Counted from the stretch's first letter, positions 43,481 to 52,263 are shown. The stretch is 53,966 bases of DNA from Candidatus Omnitrophota bacterium (GCA_903959815.1 CAJBYM010000002.1:1-53966); one strand, 5' to 3'. Made by a program: numbers and translations. The notes: generated by a model from the sequence alone, not told the origin.

Positions 43481-44578
43481 ATGTCGACTGGATCGTTACA
43501 TCGAACCTCTCTTTATGATGCGCATGTTGCTTTGGGCGCAAAAATGGTGCCTTTTGCCGGATGGGACATGGCCTTGCAGTATCCTGCGGGGATTCTTAAA
43601 GAACATGAGGCCAATCGCAAGGGGTGTTCGATCTTTGATTGTTCGCACATGGGCGAGTTCTTGATTGAAGGAGACGCGGTTGCGTCGGGTCTCGATCGTA
43701 TTGTGACGCAGAGCATTGTCGACCAACCCGTTGGAACATGCCGTTATGGCATGGCGTTGAACGATGCCGGCGGCACGATCGATGATCTGATCGTTTACCG
43801 TCTTTCGTCTGAAAAGTGGATGGTGGTCGTTAATGCTTCGAATATCGATAAAGATGCCGCACATTTTCGTCGATCTTTGGCTTCCGGTGTAATGTTTAAG
43901 GATGTTTCTTTTCAGACGGCCAAGCTGGATGTGCAGGGTCCGTTATCACGTGATGTGCTCAAAGCTCTTGTTCCTGGGATCGAAAAATTGGATCATTACA
44001 CCTTCGGTATATTTTGTGTTTTAGGTGAAGATGTCATTGTTAGTCGGACCGGTTATACGGGGGAGCTGGGTTATGAGATCTATTATCCTTGGGATAAGGC
44101 GGAAAAGCTTTGGAATGTTGTGATGGATGATAAGCGTGTTTATCCGACGGGCCTCGGCGTGCGTGATGTGCTGCGCATCGAAGTGTGCTATCCTCTTTAT
44201 GGTCATGAGCTTTCTGAAGCCATTACACCTGTTGAAGCGGGTTTGAAGCGCTTTGTGGACATGAACAAAATATTTATCGGTAAGGAGGCGCTTGTTGTGC
44301 GCCAACAGGTGCCGTCACGTCGGATCATTCATTTCATTTCTGATAGTCGTCGTGCGCCGCGCCAGGGGCATCAGATCTCGCTTAACGATGGTACTGTTGT
44401 GGGCGAGGTCGTTAGCGGGACGTTTTCACCGGCTCTTGGTTTGGGTGTGGGTATAGGATTTATTAAAAAAGAGTTTACGGGCACGGTCAAAGATATTATA
44501 TTTGGGGAAGAAAAATTAAGACTGGGTGCGCAGACGGCAGCACGTCCGTTCTACAAAACCGGTTCTCTTAAGAACTAG
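43481..44578 (+). CDS. gcvT: glycine cleavage system aminomethyltransferase (T protein)
   Basis: 365 residues. T protein transfers the methylene group from the H-protein aminomethyl-lipoyl arm to tetrahydrofolate. Family landmarks are LYDAHVALGAKMVPFAGWDM, IFDCSHMGEFLIEG, GGTIDDLIVYRL, SRTGYTGELGYEIYYP and the C-terminal region SDSRRAPRQGH. Length is normal. The ATG directly abuts the stop of the GH94-like gene, so there is no room for a glycine riboswitch here. First of four gcv genes in order T-H-PA-PB. Confidence 0.97.
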   Translation: MSTGSLHRTSLYDAHVALGAKMVPFAGWDMALQYPAGILKEHEANRKGCSIFDCSHMGEFLIEGDAVASGLDRIVTQSIVDQPVGTCRYGMALNDAGGTIDDLIVYRLSSEKWMVVVNASNIDKDAAHFRRSLASGVMFKDVSFQTAKLDVQGPLSRDVLKALVPGIEKLDHYTFGIFCVLGEDVIVSRTGYTGELGYEIYYPWDKAEKLWNVVMDDKRVYPTGLGVRDVLRIEVCYPLYGHELSEAITPVEAGLKRFVDMNKIFIGKEALVVRQQVPSRRIIHFISDSRRAPRQGHQISLNDGTVVGEVVSGTFSPALGLGVGIGFIKKEFTGTVKDIIFGEEKLRLGAQTAARPFYKTGSLKN

Positions 44579-44598
44579 ACCGAAGGACGGAGAGATGT

Positions 44599-45012
44599 AT
44601 GGAGATCGTTGAGCATTACCTTTATACCAAAGAGCATGAGTGGATCAACATGGAAGACGGAACGGGAACCGTCGGTATTACGGAGTATGCGCAGAGCACA
44701 CTGGGCGATATTACTTTTGTCGAGCTTCCGAATGTTGATGCTGAAGTCGAGCAGTTTGAGCCTTTGACGTCGATCGAGTCGGTCAAATCCGCGAGTGACA
44801 TTTTTTCTCCGATGTCGGGGCGTGTTGTTGAGATCAATGATGAGCTTTCTGAGGATCCTGGCCTGATCAACCGTTCCTGTTACGACAAGGGATGGATCGC
44901 GAAGGTCGAGATCTCGGATATGGATGAATCTTCCAACCTGATGACCGCCGCAGAATATGGCAGTTATCTCGAGAGCCTTGAGCGTGAAGGTGAGGCTGAG
45001 GGCGACGAATAG
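44599..45012 (+). CDS. gcvH: glycine cleavage system H protein
   Basis: 137 residues. H protein carries the lipoyl arm that shuttles between P, T and L proteins. YLYTKEHEWI starts the domain, and SIESVKSASD has the lipoyl-lysine at Lys63. The C-terminal YDKGWIAKVEI is also typical. Good ribosome site GGACGGAGAG at 44585-44594. The last ten residues are acidic and slightly longer than usual. A lipoate-protein ligase in the same operon probably modifies Lys63. Confidence 0.97.
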   Translation: MEIVEHYLYTKEHEWINMEDGTGTVGITEYAQSTLGDITFVELPNVDAEVEQFEPLTSIESVKSASDIFSPMSGRVVEINDELSEDPGLINRSCYDKGWIAKVEISDMDESSNLMTAAEYGSYLESLEREGEAEGDE

Positions 45013-45051
45013 TCGGTTGCCGTCAGGCTTTTCAAGAGTCAGGATCTTCCT

Positions 45052-46389
45052 TTGAATCCCTATATTGCTAATACACAGACAGATGTGCGTGCCATGCTTG
45101 ATGCCATTGGCGTTAAGAGCGTGGATGCGCTTTTTGTTGATATCAAACCCGAGCATGCGCCCAAATCGTTTGATTTGCCGCAAGGGCTTTCCGAATTCGA
45201 GGTCATGGAGCGGCTGCGTCTTCTGGCTGCTAAGAATACAGGTGCTCTTGTTCCTTTTATCGGCGGGGGTTATTACGACCATTATGTCCCTGCCGCATGT
45301 TCGGCGATCATTTCTCGCGGCGAATTCTACACTGCTTATACGCCTTATCAGCCGGAATGTGCCCAGGGTACGCTCCAGGCACTCTTTGAATATCAGAGCA
45401 GTATCTGTGCCTTGACGGGAATGGATGTGTCGAATGCTTCGCTTTACGACGGGGGGACTGCGCTGTATGAAGCCATGATGATGGCTATCCGTATCACGGG
45501 TCGCAAGAAGGTGATCATGGATGGCGGTGTGAGTCCGATCTACCGCAAGCTCATTAAGTCGTATACGCACAACTTGCATTTCGAATTCATTGAAACGCCC
45601 GTTGTCCACGGTCAGTCGGATCGTGTGGCTATGGCGAAGCTGATCGATAAAGATACGGCTGCGGTCATTGTGCAGAATCCGAATTTCTTTGGCACGATCG
45701 ATGATCATTCCGATATTGTTGAGAAAGCGCATGCGGCGGGTGTGATCGTTGTCTCGAGCGTGTATCCCGTATCTTTGGGCCTTCTGAAGACTCCGGCGGA
45801 AATGGGCGTTGATATTGTGACCGGTGAAGGTCAGTCTTTGGGTTTGCCACTTAATTTTGGCGGGCCGTATTTGGGGTTCATGGCCACACGCAAAAAGTTC
45901 ATTCGTCAGATGCCGGGGCGTATCGTCGGTGAGACGGTTGATGCAGACGGCCGCAGATGTTTTGTCAATACGCTGCAGGCGCGCGAACAACATATTCGCC
46001 GTGAAAAAGCGACGTCTAATATTTGTACGAATGTGGCGCTCTGTGCTGTTCAGGCATCTGTATTTATGTCTCTTTTGGGTCGCCAGGGTTTTCGTCAGCT
46101 CGCCCAGTTGAATCTCGATAAGGCCGAGTTCGCCCGTGAGGTGCTGGGCAAGGTCCCTGGTGTTGAAGTGAAGCGTTCATCGCCCACGTTCAATGAATTC
46201 ACCGTCCGCTTGCCGAAAGACGCCTCCGATGTCGTTGAGGCTATGATCCCGCGTGGTTTTGCGGCAGGATTTCCTTTGGGCCGTTATTATCCGGGCATGG
46301 AAAATTATCTTTTGGTTGCTGTTACGGAAAAGCGGACTCGCGCGGAGATCCTCTCCTTTGCGAAGGTTCTGGCGGAGGTTTTACGATGA
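45052..46389 (+). CDS. gcvPA: glycine dehydrogenase (decarboxylating), subunit 1
   Basis: 445 residues, the usual length of the N-terminal half of split P protein. NPYIANTQTDVRAMLDAIGV opens the domain; FIGGGYYDHYVPAACSAI, YTPYQPECAQGTLQALFEYQ and GEGQSLGLPLNFGGPYLG are diagnostic. It forms the alpha2beta2 decarboxylase with subunit 2 and binds near the PLP site. The start is TTG at 45052, 39 bases after gcvH, with AGGA at 45041-45044. No ATG fits the N-terminus. The stop overlaps gcvPB by ATGA. Confidence 0.96.
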   Translation: MNPYIANTQTDVRAMLDAIGVKSVDALFVDIKPEHAPKSFDLPQGLSEFEVMERLRLLAAKNTGALVPFIGGGYYDHYVPAACSAIISRGEFYTAYTPYQPECAQGTLQALFEYQSSICALTGMDVSNASLYDGGTALYEAMMMAIRITGRKKVIMDGGVSPIYRKLIKSYTHNLHFEFIETPVVHGQSDRVAMAKLIDKDTAAVIVQNPNFFGTIDDHSDIVEKAHAAGVIVVSSVYPVSLGLLKTPAEMGVDIVTGEGQSLGLPLNFGGPYLGFMATRKKFIRQMPGRIVGETVDADGRRCFVNTLQAREQHIRREKATSNICTNVALCAVQASVFMSLLGRQGFRQLAQLNLDKAEFAREVLGKVPGVEVKRSSPTFNEFTVRLPKDASDVVEAMIPRGFAAGFPLGRYYPGMENYLLVAVTEKRTRAEILSFAKVLAEVLR

Positions 46390-47843
46390 AGCTTATTTTT
46401 GAAAAAAGCGTATCAGGCCGTCAGGGTTTCAAACTTCCTGTTTCCGATGTTCCTGTTCAAGCGAAGATCGCGGATAGATTCCTGCGCAAGGCCGAAGCTG
46501 TGCTTCCGGAAGTTTCCGAGCTCGATGTGGTGCGTCATTTTACGCAATTGTCCCAGCTTAATTTTTCTGTGGATGCGAATTTCTATCCTCTCGGTTCTTG
46601 CACCATGAAATACAATCCGAAATTTACGGAAAAAGCAGCCGGGATGCCGGGTTTTGCTGAGCTGCATCCTCTTTTGCCGCAGCTTAAGGGCGGAGACCGT
46701 TATGTGCAGGGCGCGCTTGAAGTGCTTTATGACACGGAAAAGTGGTTGTGTGAAATCACAGGCATGAAGGCTATGACCATGCAGCCTTTGGCCGGGGCTC
46801 ACGGAGAATTGACCGGGATCATGTTGCTGGCAGCTTATCATCAAGCCAAAGGGAACAAGAAGAAATATATCATCATCCCTGATTCCGCGCATGGTACTAA
46901 TCCTGCGAGTGCTGCTGTTGCGGGCTATGAGATCATTTCCGTTCCGTCGGATAAGAACGGTGGTATGGATATTGATAAATTGAAGGCTGTTCTGACGGAC
47001 GAGGTTGCGGGACTTATGATGACATGTCCGGATACGCATGGCGTGTTCAACTCACAGGTCAGTGAGATTGCGCGCCTCATCCATTCGGTCGATGGCATTA
47101 TGTATTATGATGGTGCGAATTTGAATGCCACGATGGGGCGCTGTCGTCCCGGTGATGTGGGGTTTGATGTTGTGCACCTGAATCTTCATAAAACTTTTGG
47201 AACGCCGCATGGGGGCGGGGGTCCGGGGTCGGGTCCTGTCGGCGTAGGAGAGAAGCTTGAGAAATTCCTGCCGATCTCTCGTGTGCTCAAACGCGCTGAT
47301 AATACATTTGTTCTGGATTACAATTATCCTGACTCCATAGGTTACATCGCTTCTTTTTACGGTAACTTCGCGATCATTTTGCGTGCCTACGCGTATATGC
47401 TCCTTTTGGGCGGCGATGGGCTTAAAGCGACCAGTGATCATGCGGTTTTGAATGCCAATTATATTTTAACGAGACTTAAGAAATACTATCAAGTAGCGTT
47501 CGACCGTATTTGTATGCATGATTGCCTGTTCTCGGCGTCCAAGCAGACAGAACGTGGGGTCCATGCCATTGATATTGCCAAGTTCCTCATTGATCAGCGC
47601 ATTCATCCGCCGACCGTTTATTTTCCGCTGACCGTTAAGGAGGCGATCATGATCGAGCCCACAGAGACTGAAAGTAAAGAGACAATGGATGTTTTTATTG
47701 AGGCCATGATCAAAGCAGATGAACTTTCCAAATCCGACCCGCATGTGTTTCATGCGATGCCCGTCACTATGCCTATTTCCCGTCCTGATGAAACCAAGGC
47801 TGCGCGTGAAATGAATGTTAATTTCTTTGCACCCAGGGCATGA
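46386..47843 (+). CDS. gcvPB: glycine dehydrogenase (decarboxylating), subunit 2
   Basis: 485 residues, the PLP-binding half of split P protein, which decarboxylates glycine and loads aminomethyl on H protein. FYPLGSCTMKYNPKF, QPLAGAHGELTGIML, IPDSAHGTNPASAAVAGYE and the PLP-lysine motif HLNLHKTFGTPHGGGGPGSG (Lys269) are all present. Length is normal. It starts by ATGA overlap with subunit 1 and ends by ATGA overlap with the lipoate ligase, so translation is tightly coupled. Confidence 0.97.
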   Translation: MKLIFEKSVSGRQGFKLPVSDVPVQAKIADRFLRKAEAVLPEVSELDVVRHFTQLSQLNFSVDANFYPLGSCTMKYNPKFTEKAAGMPGFAELHPLLPQLKGGDRYVQGALEVLYDTEKWLCEITGMKAMTMQPLAGAHGELTGIMLLAAYHQAKGNKKKYIIIPDSAHGTNPASAAVAGYEIISVPSDKNGGMDIDKLKAVLTDEVAGLMMTCPDTHGVFNSQVSEIARLIHSVDGIMYYDGANLNATMGRCRPGDVGFDVVHLNLHKTFGTPHGGGGPGSGPVGVGEKLEKFLPISRVLKRADNTFVLDYNYPDSIGYIASFYGNFAIILRAYAYMLLLGGDGLKATSDHAVLNANYILTRLKKYYQVAFDRICMHDCLFSASKQTERGVHAIDIAKFLIDQRIHPPTVYFPLTVKEAIMIEPTETESKETMDVFIEAMIKADELSKSDPHVFHAMPVTMPISRPDETKAAREMNVNFFAPRA

Positions 47844-48478
47844 AGGTCCTGGATCTTTCTTTCCCAGATCCTCAACAAAATCTAAGTTATGACGATGAAC
47901 TTCTTCTTAAGGCGGATAAGGCCGGGGGAGGGGAAGTGTTGCGTTTCTGGGAATCGCCCAAGGTCTTTGTGGTTTTGGGTCGAACCTGTGATGAATCGGG
48001 GGAGGTTTATGGAGAGGTGTGCTCTAGAGAGGGTGTTTCTGTTTTGAGGCGTTCCTCTGGAGGAGGTACGGTGGTGCAGGGTCCCGGATGTCTGAACGTT
48101 TCGTTAGTGCTTTCTAAGGCACGGCATTCTGATTTTGCAGTTATCACGCGTTCGTATGAGCACATTCTTAAGAGCGTGATAACCGTGCTGGGATCCTGCG
48201 GCATTAAAGCGGAATTCCGGCCGGTCTGTGATCTTGTCACCGCTTCGGGTGAAAAGAAGTTCTCCGGTAACGCTCAACGCCGGGGCCGAAGCCATATTCT
48301 TCATCATGGGACCATCCTTTATCATTTCGATCTTTCTTTGATCCCGCGTTATTTAAAAATGCCGCCTAAAATGCCGGATTACCGTCGTTTTCGTTCGCAT
48401 GGGGATTTTATTACGAATGTAAATCTTGATGTTCCAAGGTTTAAAAAGGCCTTGGCTTTTGCCTGGGATGCTGTTTGA
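47840..48478 (+). CDS. lipoate-protein ligase A family protein
   Basis: 212 residues of the LplA/BPL fold. VLRRSSGGGTVVQGPGCLNVSL is the nucleotide/lipoate-binding RRxxGGGxV loop. KKFSGNAQRRGRSHILHHGT carries the catalytic lysine, Lys140. It is shorter than E. coli LplA (about 340) and lacks the accessory domain, so it may need a partner or be of the LipM/LplJ-like group. Position after gcvPB strongly suggests it lipoylates the GcvH in the same operon. No separate ribosome site; coupled by ATGA. Confidence 0.88.
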   Translation: MKVLDLSFPDPQQNLSYDDELLLKADKAGGGEVLRFWESPKVFVVLGRTCDESGEVYGEVCSREGVSVLRRSSGGGTVVQGPGCLNVSLVLSKARHSDFAVITRSYEHILKSVITVLGSCGIKAEFRPVCDLVTASGEKKFSGNAQRRGRSHILHHGTILYHFDLSLIPRYLKMPPKMPDYRRFRSHGDFITNVNLDVPRFKKALAFAWDAV

Positions 48479-48504
48479 TTTTCCATTTCTTTTTATATTA
48501 TTAA

Positions 48505-48513
48505 TGATAGAAT
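48505..48513 (+). promoter_or_regulatory. candidate extended -10 promoter for the S41 peptidase gene
   Basis: TGATAGAAT at 48505-48513 fits the extended -10 pattern TGnTATAAT (5 of 6 in the hexamer). No good -35. Transcription would start near 48520, just before the GGAGG ribosome site at 48528-48532. Confidence 0.45.
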
Positions 48514-48536
48514 AACTTCCTATTAATGGAGGTTAT

Positions 48537-49793
48537 GTGAATTCAGCTCGTTTCTTGACAGCCACGATTGTTCTGATGGCTATGATTGTTTTTGTTCCTC
48601 TTGCTGATGCGGCTAAATCTCTGCAGGGCGCACCACTCCCATCTGCGCACGAAAAGTATCTTGCTTATTTTGAAGAAGTTTATAAGGTGATGCAGGATAA
48701 TTATTTCTTTGATGTTCGGCGCTCTGATTTTGAGCGTTTTCTTCAGGTTTTTGATGAAAAGATCTATCCTGCCATTCTTCTTGAAAAGAAAAGCAATGAT
48801 TATGTCCGATGGCGCAGTGCGGCTTATCTCGTTGAGATGTTAAAACAGCCGGATGATCTTTTTTCGCGTTACTGGCCGCCTAAGCCTGCTGAGAAATTCG
48901 TGAAAGAGGTTTATGGCAAGAAGGTTGATCTGGGCATTGTGGGGCATCTGATCGACAAAGGTTATGTGGTTGATTTCATTGAGCCCCGGTCTGATGCGCA
49001 TGAGAAAGGTTTGAGGGATAATGATCTGGTTGTTCGTATTGATGGAGCGGATGTACTGGGGATGGGAGAAGGTAAGATCCAGGATAAGCTTAATCCTTTA
49101 GAAGGCACAAAAGTTTTGATCGATTATTTTTCAGGAACAACGCGCACACCGGGTGTCGTTGAAGCCGTTAGCCGTGAATATTTCAAGCAGGGCGTTTTCA
49201 TTAAATCGACGGGCATTCCGGATATTTATTGTTTGGACCTGCAGAAATTCAATCAGGGAACGCCTGAAGATTTCGCGCGTCTTTTAGGTGTTCTTCAGTC
49301 TCAGAATCCCAAGGGGCTTATCATTGATCTGCGTGGGAATCCTGGTGGGCCGCCTTTGGCCGCACGCGCGATCTCCGCGTTCTTTTTACCCAATGGGGAG
49401 CAGCTTGTTTATTTTGAAGGGCGTAAACGGCCTAAAGCTGAGCTTGATATCCCCGTTCTTCCGTCGCACTATCACATTGATTGGCCGATCGCTGTTCTTG
49501 TAGATAAAGGTACGGGTAGCGCGGCTGAACTTTTTTCTGGAGTTCTTCAGGACAGGAAGCGTGCGATTGTTTTTGGTGAAGATACAGCCGGGCAGGTTCT
49601 TTTAAAGAGCATGTATGACCTGTCCGACGGATCTACGCTGGCCCTGGTTAATGCCCGCGGGCATTTTCCAGACGGAAGGCCTTTTCCTTTTGACGGTGTT
49701 CATCCGAATGAATATTTTCCGCAGGACCAGAAAGAGAATATGGTGGGTTTGGCTGCAAAATATCTTTATTTGAAAGGACAGGGCAAGATCTGA
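48537..49793 (+). CDS. S41-family (C-terminal-processing-like) peptidase homologue
   Basis: 418 residues. A signal peptide ends near residue 26 (PLADAA). A helical N-terminal region is followed by a PDZ-like domain (LGIVGHLIDKGYVVDFIEP to DNDLVVRIDGADV) and an S41 protease domain: GLIIDLRGNPGGPPLAARAI, then VDKGTGSAAELFSGVLQDRK with the likely catalytic serine in GSAAE. In classic CtpA/Tsp the base is Lys in GxxTxGK; here the site reads GEDTAGQ. The base is therefore missing or supplied elsewhere (a lysine lies four residues later). Periplasmic processing role inferred. The GTG start at 48537 has a clear GGAGG upstream. Confidence 0.87.
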   Translation: MNSARFLTATIVLMAMIVFVPLADAAKSLQGAPLPSAHEKYLAYFEEVYKVMQDNYFFDVRRSDFERFLQVFDEKIYPAILLEKKSNDYVRWRSAAYLVEMLKQPDDLFSRYWPPKPAEKFVKEVYGKKVDLGIVGHLIDKGYVVDFIEPRSDAHEKGLRDNDLVVRIDGADVLGMGEGKIQDKLNPLEGTKVLIDYFSGTTRTPGVVEAVSREYFKQGVFIKSTGIPDIYCLDLQKFNQGTPEDFARLLGVLQSQNPKGLIIDLRGNPGGPPLAARAISAFFLPNGEQLVYFEGRKRPKAELDIPVLPSHYHIDWPIAVLVDKGTGSAAELFSGVLQDRKRAIVFGEDTAGQVLLKSMYDLSDGSTLALVNARGHFPDGRPFPFDGVHPNEYFPQDQKENMVGLAAKYLYLKGQGKI

Positions 49794-49796
49794 GTT

Positions 49797-50186
49797 ATGG
49801 ATGGACTCACGCGCGTGTTCACAGATGGAAATGTTCTCATGAAGATCGTGTTCTTGCAGGTCGCTGTGGCGGTCTTTATTATTTTCGTTCTGAAAAAACT
49901 TTTGGAGCGTGAGCTTTTTATGTCCATGCTGGAGAAGGTGGCGCATCTTCCGACGCTTCAGGGTGAATGTGTTGATGATATTGTGGTGGTGGCTGGAGGG
50001 AAACTTACGGGAGATGAAGAGTTCCGTTTAAGGATGACGATGAAGGAAAAATTCCCACAGGCCGACGTCACTGTTGGCGAAGATCGCTCGTTGTGGGGTG
50101 GTGTTGTGCTGCGTGCGGGTGATCATGTCTTTGATTTTAGTTTGCGTACGAAAATCGGCCAACTGCTTAAATTTTCCAACACATGA
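49797..50186 (+). CDS. small membrane protein with ATP-synthase-delta-like C-terminus
   Basis: 129 residues. A membrane helix at about 15-36 (MKIVFLQVAVAVFIIFVLKK) is followed by a short helix and a soluble domain. Residues about 75-125 read FRLRMTMKEKFPQADVTVGE and then GGVVLRAGDHVFDFSLRTKI. This matches the C-terminal domain of F1 ATP synthase delta (AtpH), whose signature is GGxxxRxGDxVxDxSxR. The layout is like a shortened b subunit membrane helix joined to the delta tail, but no ATP synthase genes are nearby. Starts four bases after the peptidase stop; M15 is an alternative start. It overlaps the next gene by ATGA. Confidence 0.7.
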   Translation: MDGLTRVFTDGNVLMKIVFLQVAVAVFIIFVLKKLLERELFMSMLEKVAHLPTLQGECVDDIVVVAGGKLTGDEEFRLRMTMKEKFPQADVTVGEDRSLWGGVVLRAGDHVFDFSLRTKIGQLLKFSNT

Positions 50187-50908
50187 CCCTTAAGACCCTT
50201 GTTATTATTCCTGCATTCAATGAATCTGCTGCGATCGAAGAGACTGTGCGTGAAGTCCGTGGTGTGTGCGTGCACGGCTTTGCCATTGATGTTCTCGTTG
50301 TTGATGATGGTTCTGGGGATGATACAGCACGACGGGCTCAAGCGCTTGGTGTTCGGGTGGTGCGCTTGCCTTTTAATGTGGGCATCGGCGCTGCGGTACA
50401 AACAGGCTATCGTTACGCGGTTGCTCATGGTTATGATATTGCTGTTCAAGTTGATGGTGATGGACAACACGATGCATTGTATTTGAAAGATGTGATCATG
50501 CCGGTTGCTGATGGCCGCGTTGATATGTGCATTGGCAGTAGATTCTTAACGGAAACAGAAGGATTTCGTTCTTCCGCGCTACGACGTTTCGGGATCCGCT
50601 TTTTTTCTTTTCTTATTCGTCTTTTGACCGGCTTGACCATTAAAGATACAACATCAGGATTTCGTGCTTGTGGACGGCGGCTTATGAGAGTGTTCGCTTT
50701 CTATTATCCGCATGATTATCCCGAGCCTGAGGCGATTGTTGTGGCCCGTCGCCTGGGTTGTTCTGTTGTTGAAGTGCCTGTTGTCATGCGCTCGCGAGCA
50801 ACAGGGGCTAGTTCCATTGCGTTCTTGAAGCCTCTTTATTATATGCTGAAAGTTTCGGGGGCCATTCTTCTTCATACCCTTAAACACAGAAAGGTCTATG
50901 AGTCATGA
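50183..50908 (+). CDS. GT2 family glycosyltransferase, DPM1-like
   Basis: 241 residues with the GT2 fold of dolichol/polyprenyl-phosphate sugar synthases: LVIIPAFNESAAIEETV, VLVVDDGSGDDT, NVGIGAAVQTGYRYAV, QVDGDGQHD (metal-binding acidic motif) and IGSRF. These enzymes load mannose or glucose on polyprenyl phosphate at the cytoplasmic membrane face. That donor could serve the GT-C enzymes encoded at 1066-2517 and 8938-10836. Starts by ATGA overlap and ends by ATGA overlap with the DUF2304 gene, a common partnership. Confidence 0.92.
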   Translation: MTLKTLVIIPAFNESAAIEETVREVRGVCVHGFAIDVLVVDDGSGDDTARRAQALGVRVVRLPFNVGIGAAVQTGYRYAVAHGYDIAVQVDGDGQHDALYLKDVIMPVADGRVDMCIGSRFLTETEGFRSSALRRFGIRFFSFLIRLLTGLTIKDTTSGFRACGRRLMRVFAFYYPHDYPEPEAIVVARRLGCSVVEVPVVMRSRATGASSIAFLKPLYYMLKVSGAILLHTLKHRKVYES

Positions 50909-51261
50909 CGATCCAATGGCTTGCGATCATCCTTTCCATCATTGTTTTTGTTTTTGTCATTGAACTTGTGCGTCGTGAACGATTAACGTTCAAGTATGCT
51001 TTTGCCTGGCTTTTCTTTGCTGGTTTGGGTGTTCTCGCGTCTGTCTTTAAAGAACAGCTATTTACCTTGTCACGCTGGTTCGGTTTTGAGCTGCCGAGCA
51101 ACTTTATATTTTTTGGACTTCTGTGTGCCTTTGTGTTCTTAAGTCTTCTGTTGACAGTATTTTTGTGCCAGCAAAATAAGCGTAATGATCGTATGGCGCA
51201 GACATTAGGGCTATTGGAATTGGAGCTTACAAAGCTGAAGGAGAAGGTTGATGGCCGTTGA
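50905..51261 (+). CDS. DUF2304 membrane protein
   Basis: 118 residues with three membrane helices: an N-terminal one (IQWLAIILSIIVFVFVIEL), one near 35-50 and one near 72-90. Between the first two is LRFKYA-like LTFKYAFAWLFF, typical of DUF2304, and it ends in a short charged tail. DUF2304 genes commonly neighbour DPM1-like GT2 genes, as here. Probably helps the glycosyltransferase at the membrane; no catalytic residues. Confidence 0.88.
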   Translation: MTIQWLAIILSIIVFVFVIELVRRERLTFKYAFAWLFFAGLGVLASVFKEQLFTLSRWFGFELPSNFIFFGLLCAFVFLSLLLTVFLCQQNKRNDRMAQTLGLLELELTKLKEKVDGR

Positions 51262-52228
51262 TCGGGGCGTGAGCGTTGTCATTCCAGCGTATAACGCCGA
51301 AGATACCATCGCAGCTGCGATCGAGTCGGTGTTGGCGCAAGATTATGCACACCCTGTTGAACTTGTGGTGGTGGATGATGGATCGACGGACGCAACAGCA
51401 GATATTGTGCGACGCTATCCAGCTGTTGTGTATATCCACCAGGAGAATGCAGGGCCGGCGAGTGCCCGTAATCATGGGGCGCGGGTTTCTAAAGGATCGA
51501 CCTTGTTTTTTACAGATTCGGATTGTTGTCCGGAGCGTTCCTGGATTTCTAAAATGATGCAAGGGTTTGCCCAAGAAGGTGTTATGGTTGTTGCGGGAAG
51601 TTATGGCATTGCGAATGTGGCATCGCGTTTGGCGCGTGTTATTCATGAGGAGATCATTTTTCGTCATCGGGTCCTTATGCCTGAATTTCCCAAGGCTTTT
51701 GGCAGTTATAACGTTGCGATTCGTCGTGAAGTTTTTGAGGCTGTTGGAGGATTTAATGCACAGTATCGCAGGGCCAGTGGTGAGGATAATGATCTTAGCT
51801 ATAAGATCATTGCCCGTGGAGAAAGGATCTTTTTTCAAAGAGATGCGTGTGTTGATCATTACCATCAAGAATCGTTGCCACGTTATCTCAAAGAGCAGTT
51901 CCGTCATGGGGTTTGGCGTCTAAGGATATATGTTGATCATCCCGGGATGATGGCTGGTGATGGGTATACGTTCTGGAAAGACATGATAGAGATCCCCGTT
52001 GTTGCGGCGCATCTTTTAATATTCTTTTGGCCGATCCCCGCTTTGATGCTGTTGTTGCTTTTTTTGCTTTTTGAAATAGTATTTTGCGGCATCATGATGG
52101 GTGCGCGCAGGGATATCTTCTTTGCGGGCTATGTTTTATGGCTACGATCATTCATGCGAACGGCTGGTTTTTTTAGTGGTTTTTTTATTCTTTTAAAAGA
52201 TAGATTATCTGGTGTTAAAAAAATCTAA
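51251..52228 (+). CDS. GT2 family glycosyltransferase with C-terminal membrane helices
   Basis: 325 residues. The N-terminal GT-A domain has VSVVIPAYNAEDTIAAAIES, VELVVVDDGSTD, ENAGPASARNHGA and the acidic motif FFTDSDC. A conserved GEDNDLSYKI catalytic-base block lies near residue 178. Two hydrophobic stretches at about 250-285 suggest membrane attachment. ATG at 51251 has AGGAGA upstream, overlapping the previous gene by 11 bases. Probably adds a sugar to an extracellular polysaccharide or lipid-linked glycan; substrate unknown. The gene is the last of the glycosylation cluster. Confidence 0.9.
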   Translation: MAVDRGVSVVIPAYNAEDTIAAAIESVLAQDYAHPVELVVVDDGSTDATADIVRRYPAVVYIHQENAGPASARNHGARVSKGSTLFFTDSDCCPERSWISKMMQGFAQEGVMVVAGSYGIANVASRLARVIHEEIIFRHRVLMPEFPKAFGSYNVAIRREVFEAVGGFNAQYRRASGEDNDLSYKIIARGERIFFQRDACVDHYHQESLPRYLKEQFRHGVWRLRIYVDHPGMMAGDGYTFWKDMIEIPVVAAHLLIFFWPIPALMLLLLFLLFEIVFCGIMMGARRDIFFAGYVLWLRSFMRTAGFFSGFFILLKDRLSGVKKI

Positions 52229-52235
52229 AAAAAAC

Positions 52236-52263
52236 TTGCGAGCCACTTCTCCTATGTTAATAT
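52236..52263 (+). promoter_or_regulatory. weak candidate promoter for the GspC-like/secretin operon
   Basis: TTGCGA at 52236-52241, 16-base spacer, TAATAT at 52258-52263. Each hexamer matches 4 of 6. The A-rich DNA just upstream could serve as an UP element. The leader to the ATG at 52325 would be about 55 bases. Confidence 0.35.

Noticed and set aside
43470-43481. Glycine riboswitch expected upstream of gcvT
   Set aside because: gcvT begins directly after the stop of the preceding gene, leaving no space.
44575-45993. Long open frame of 472 codons on the minus strand opposite gcvH and gcvPA
   Set aside because: It is antisense to two unmistakable genes and its translation shows no family pattern.
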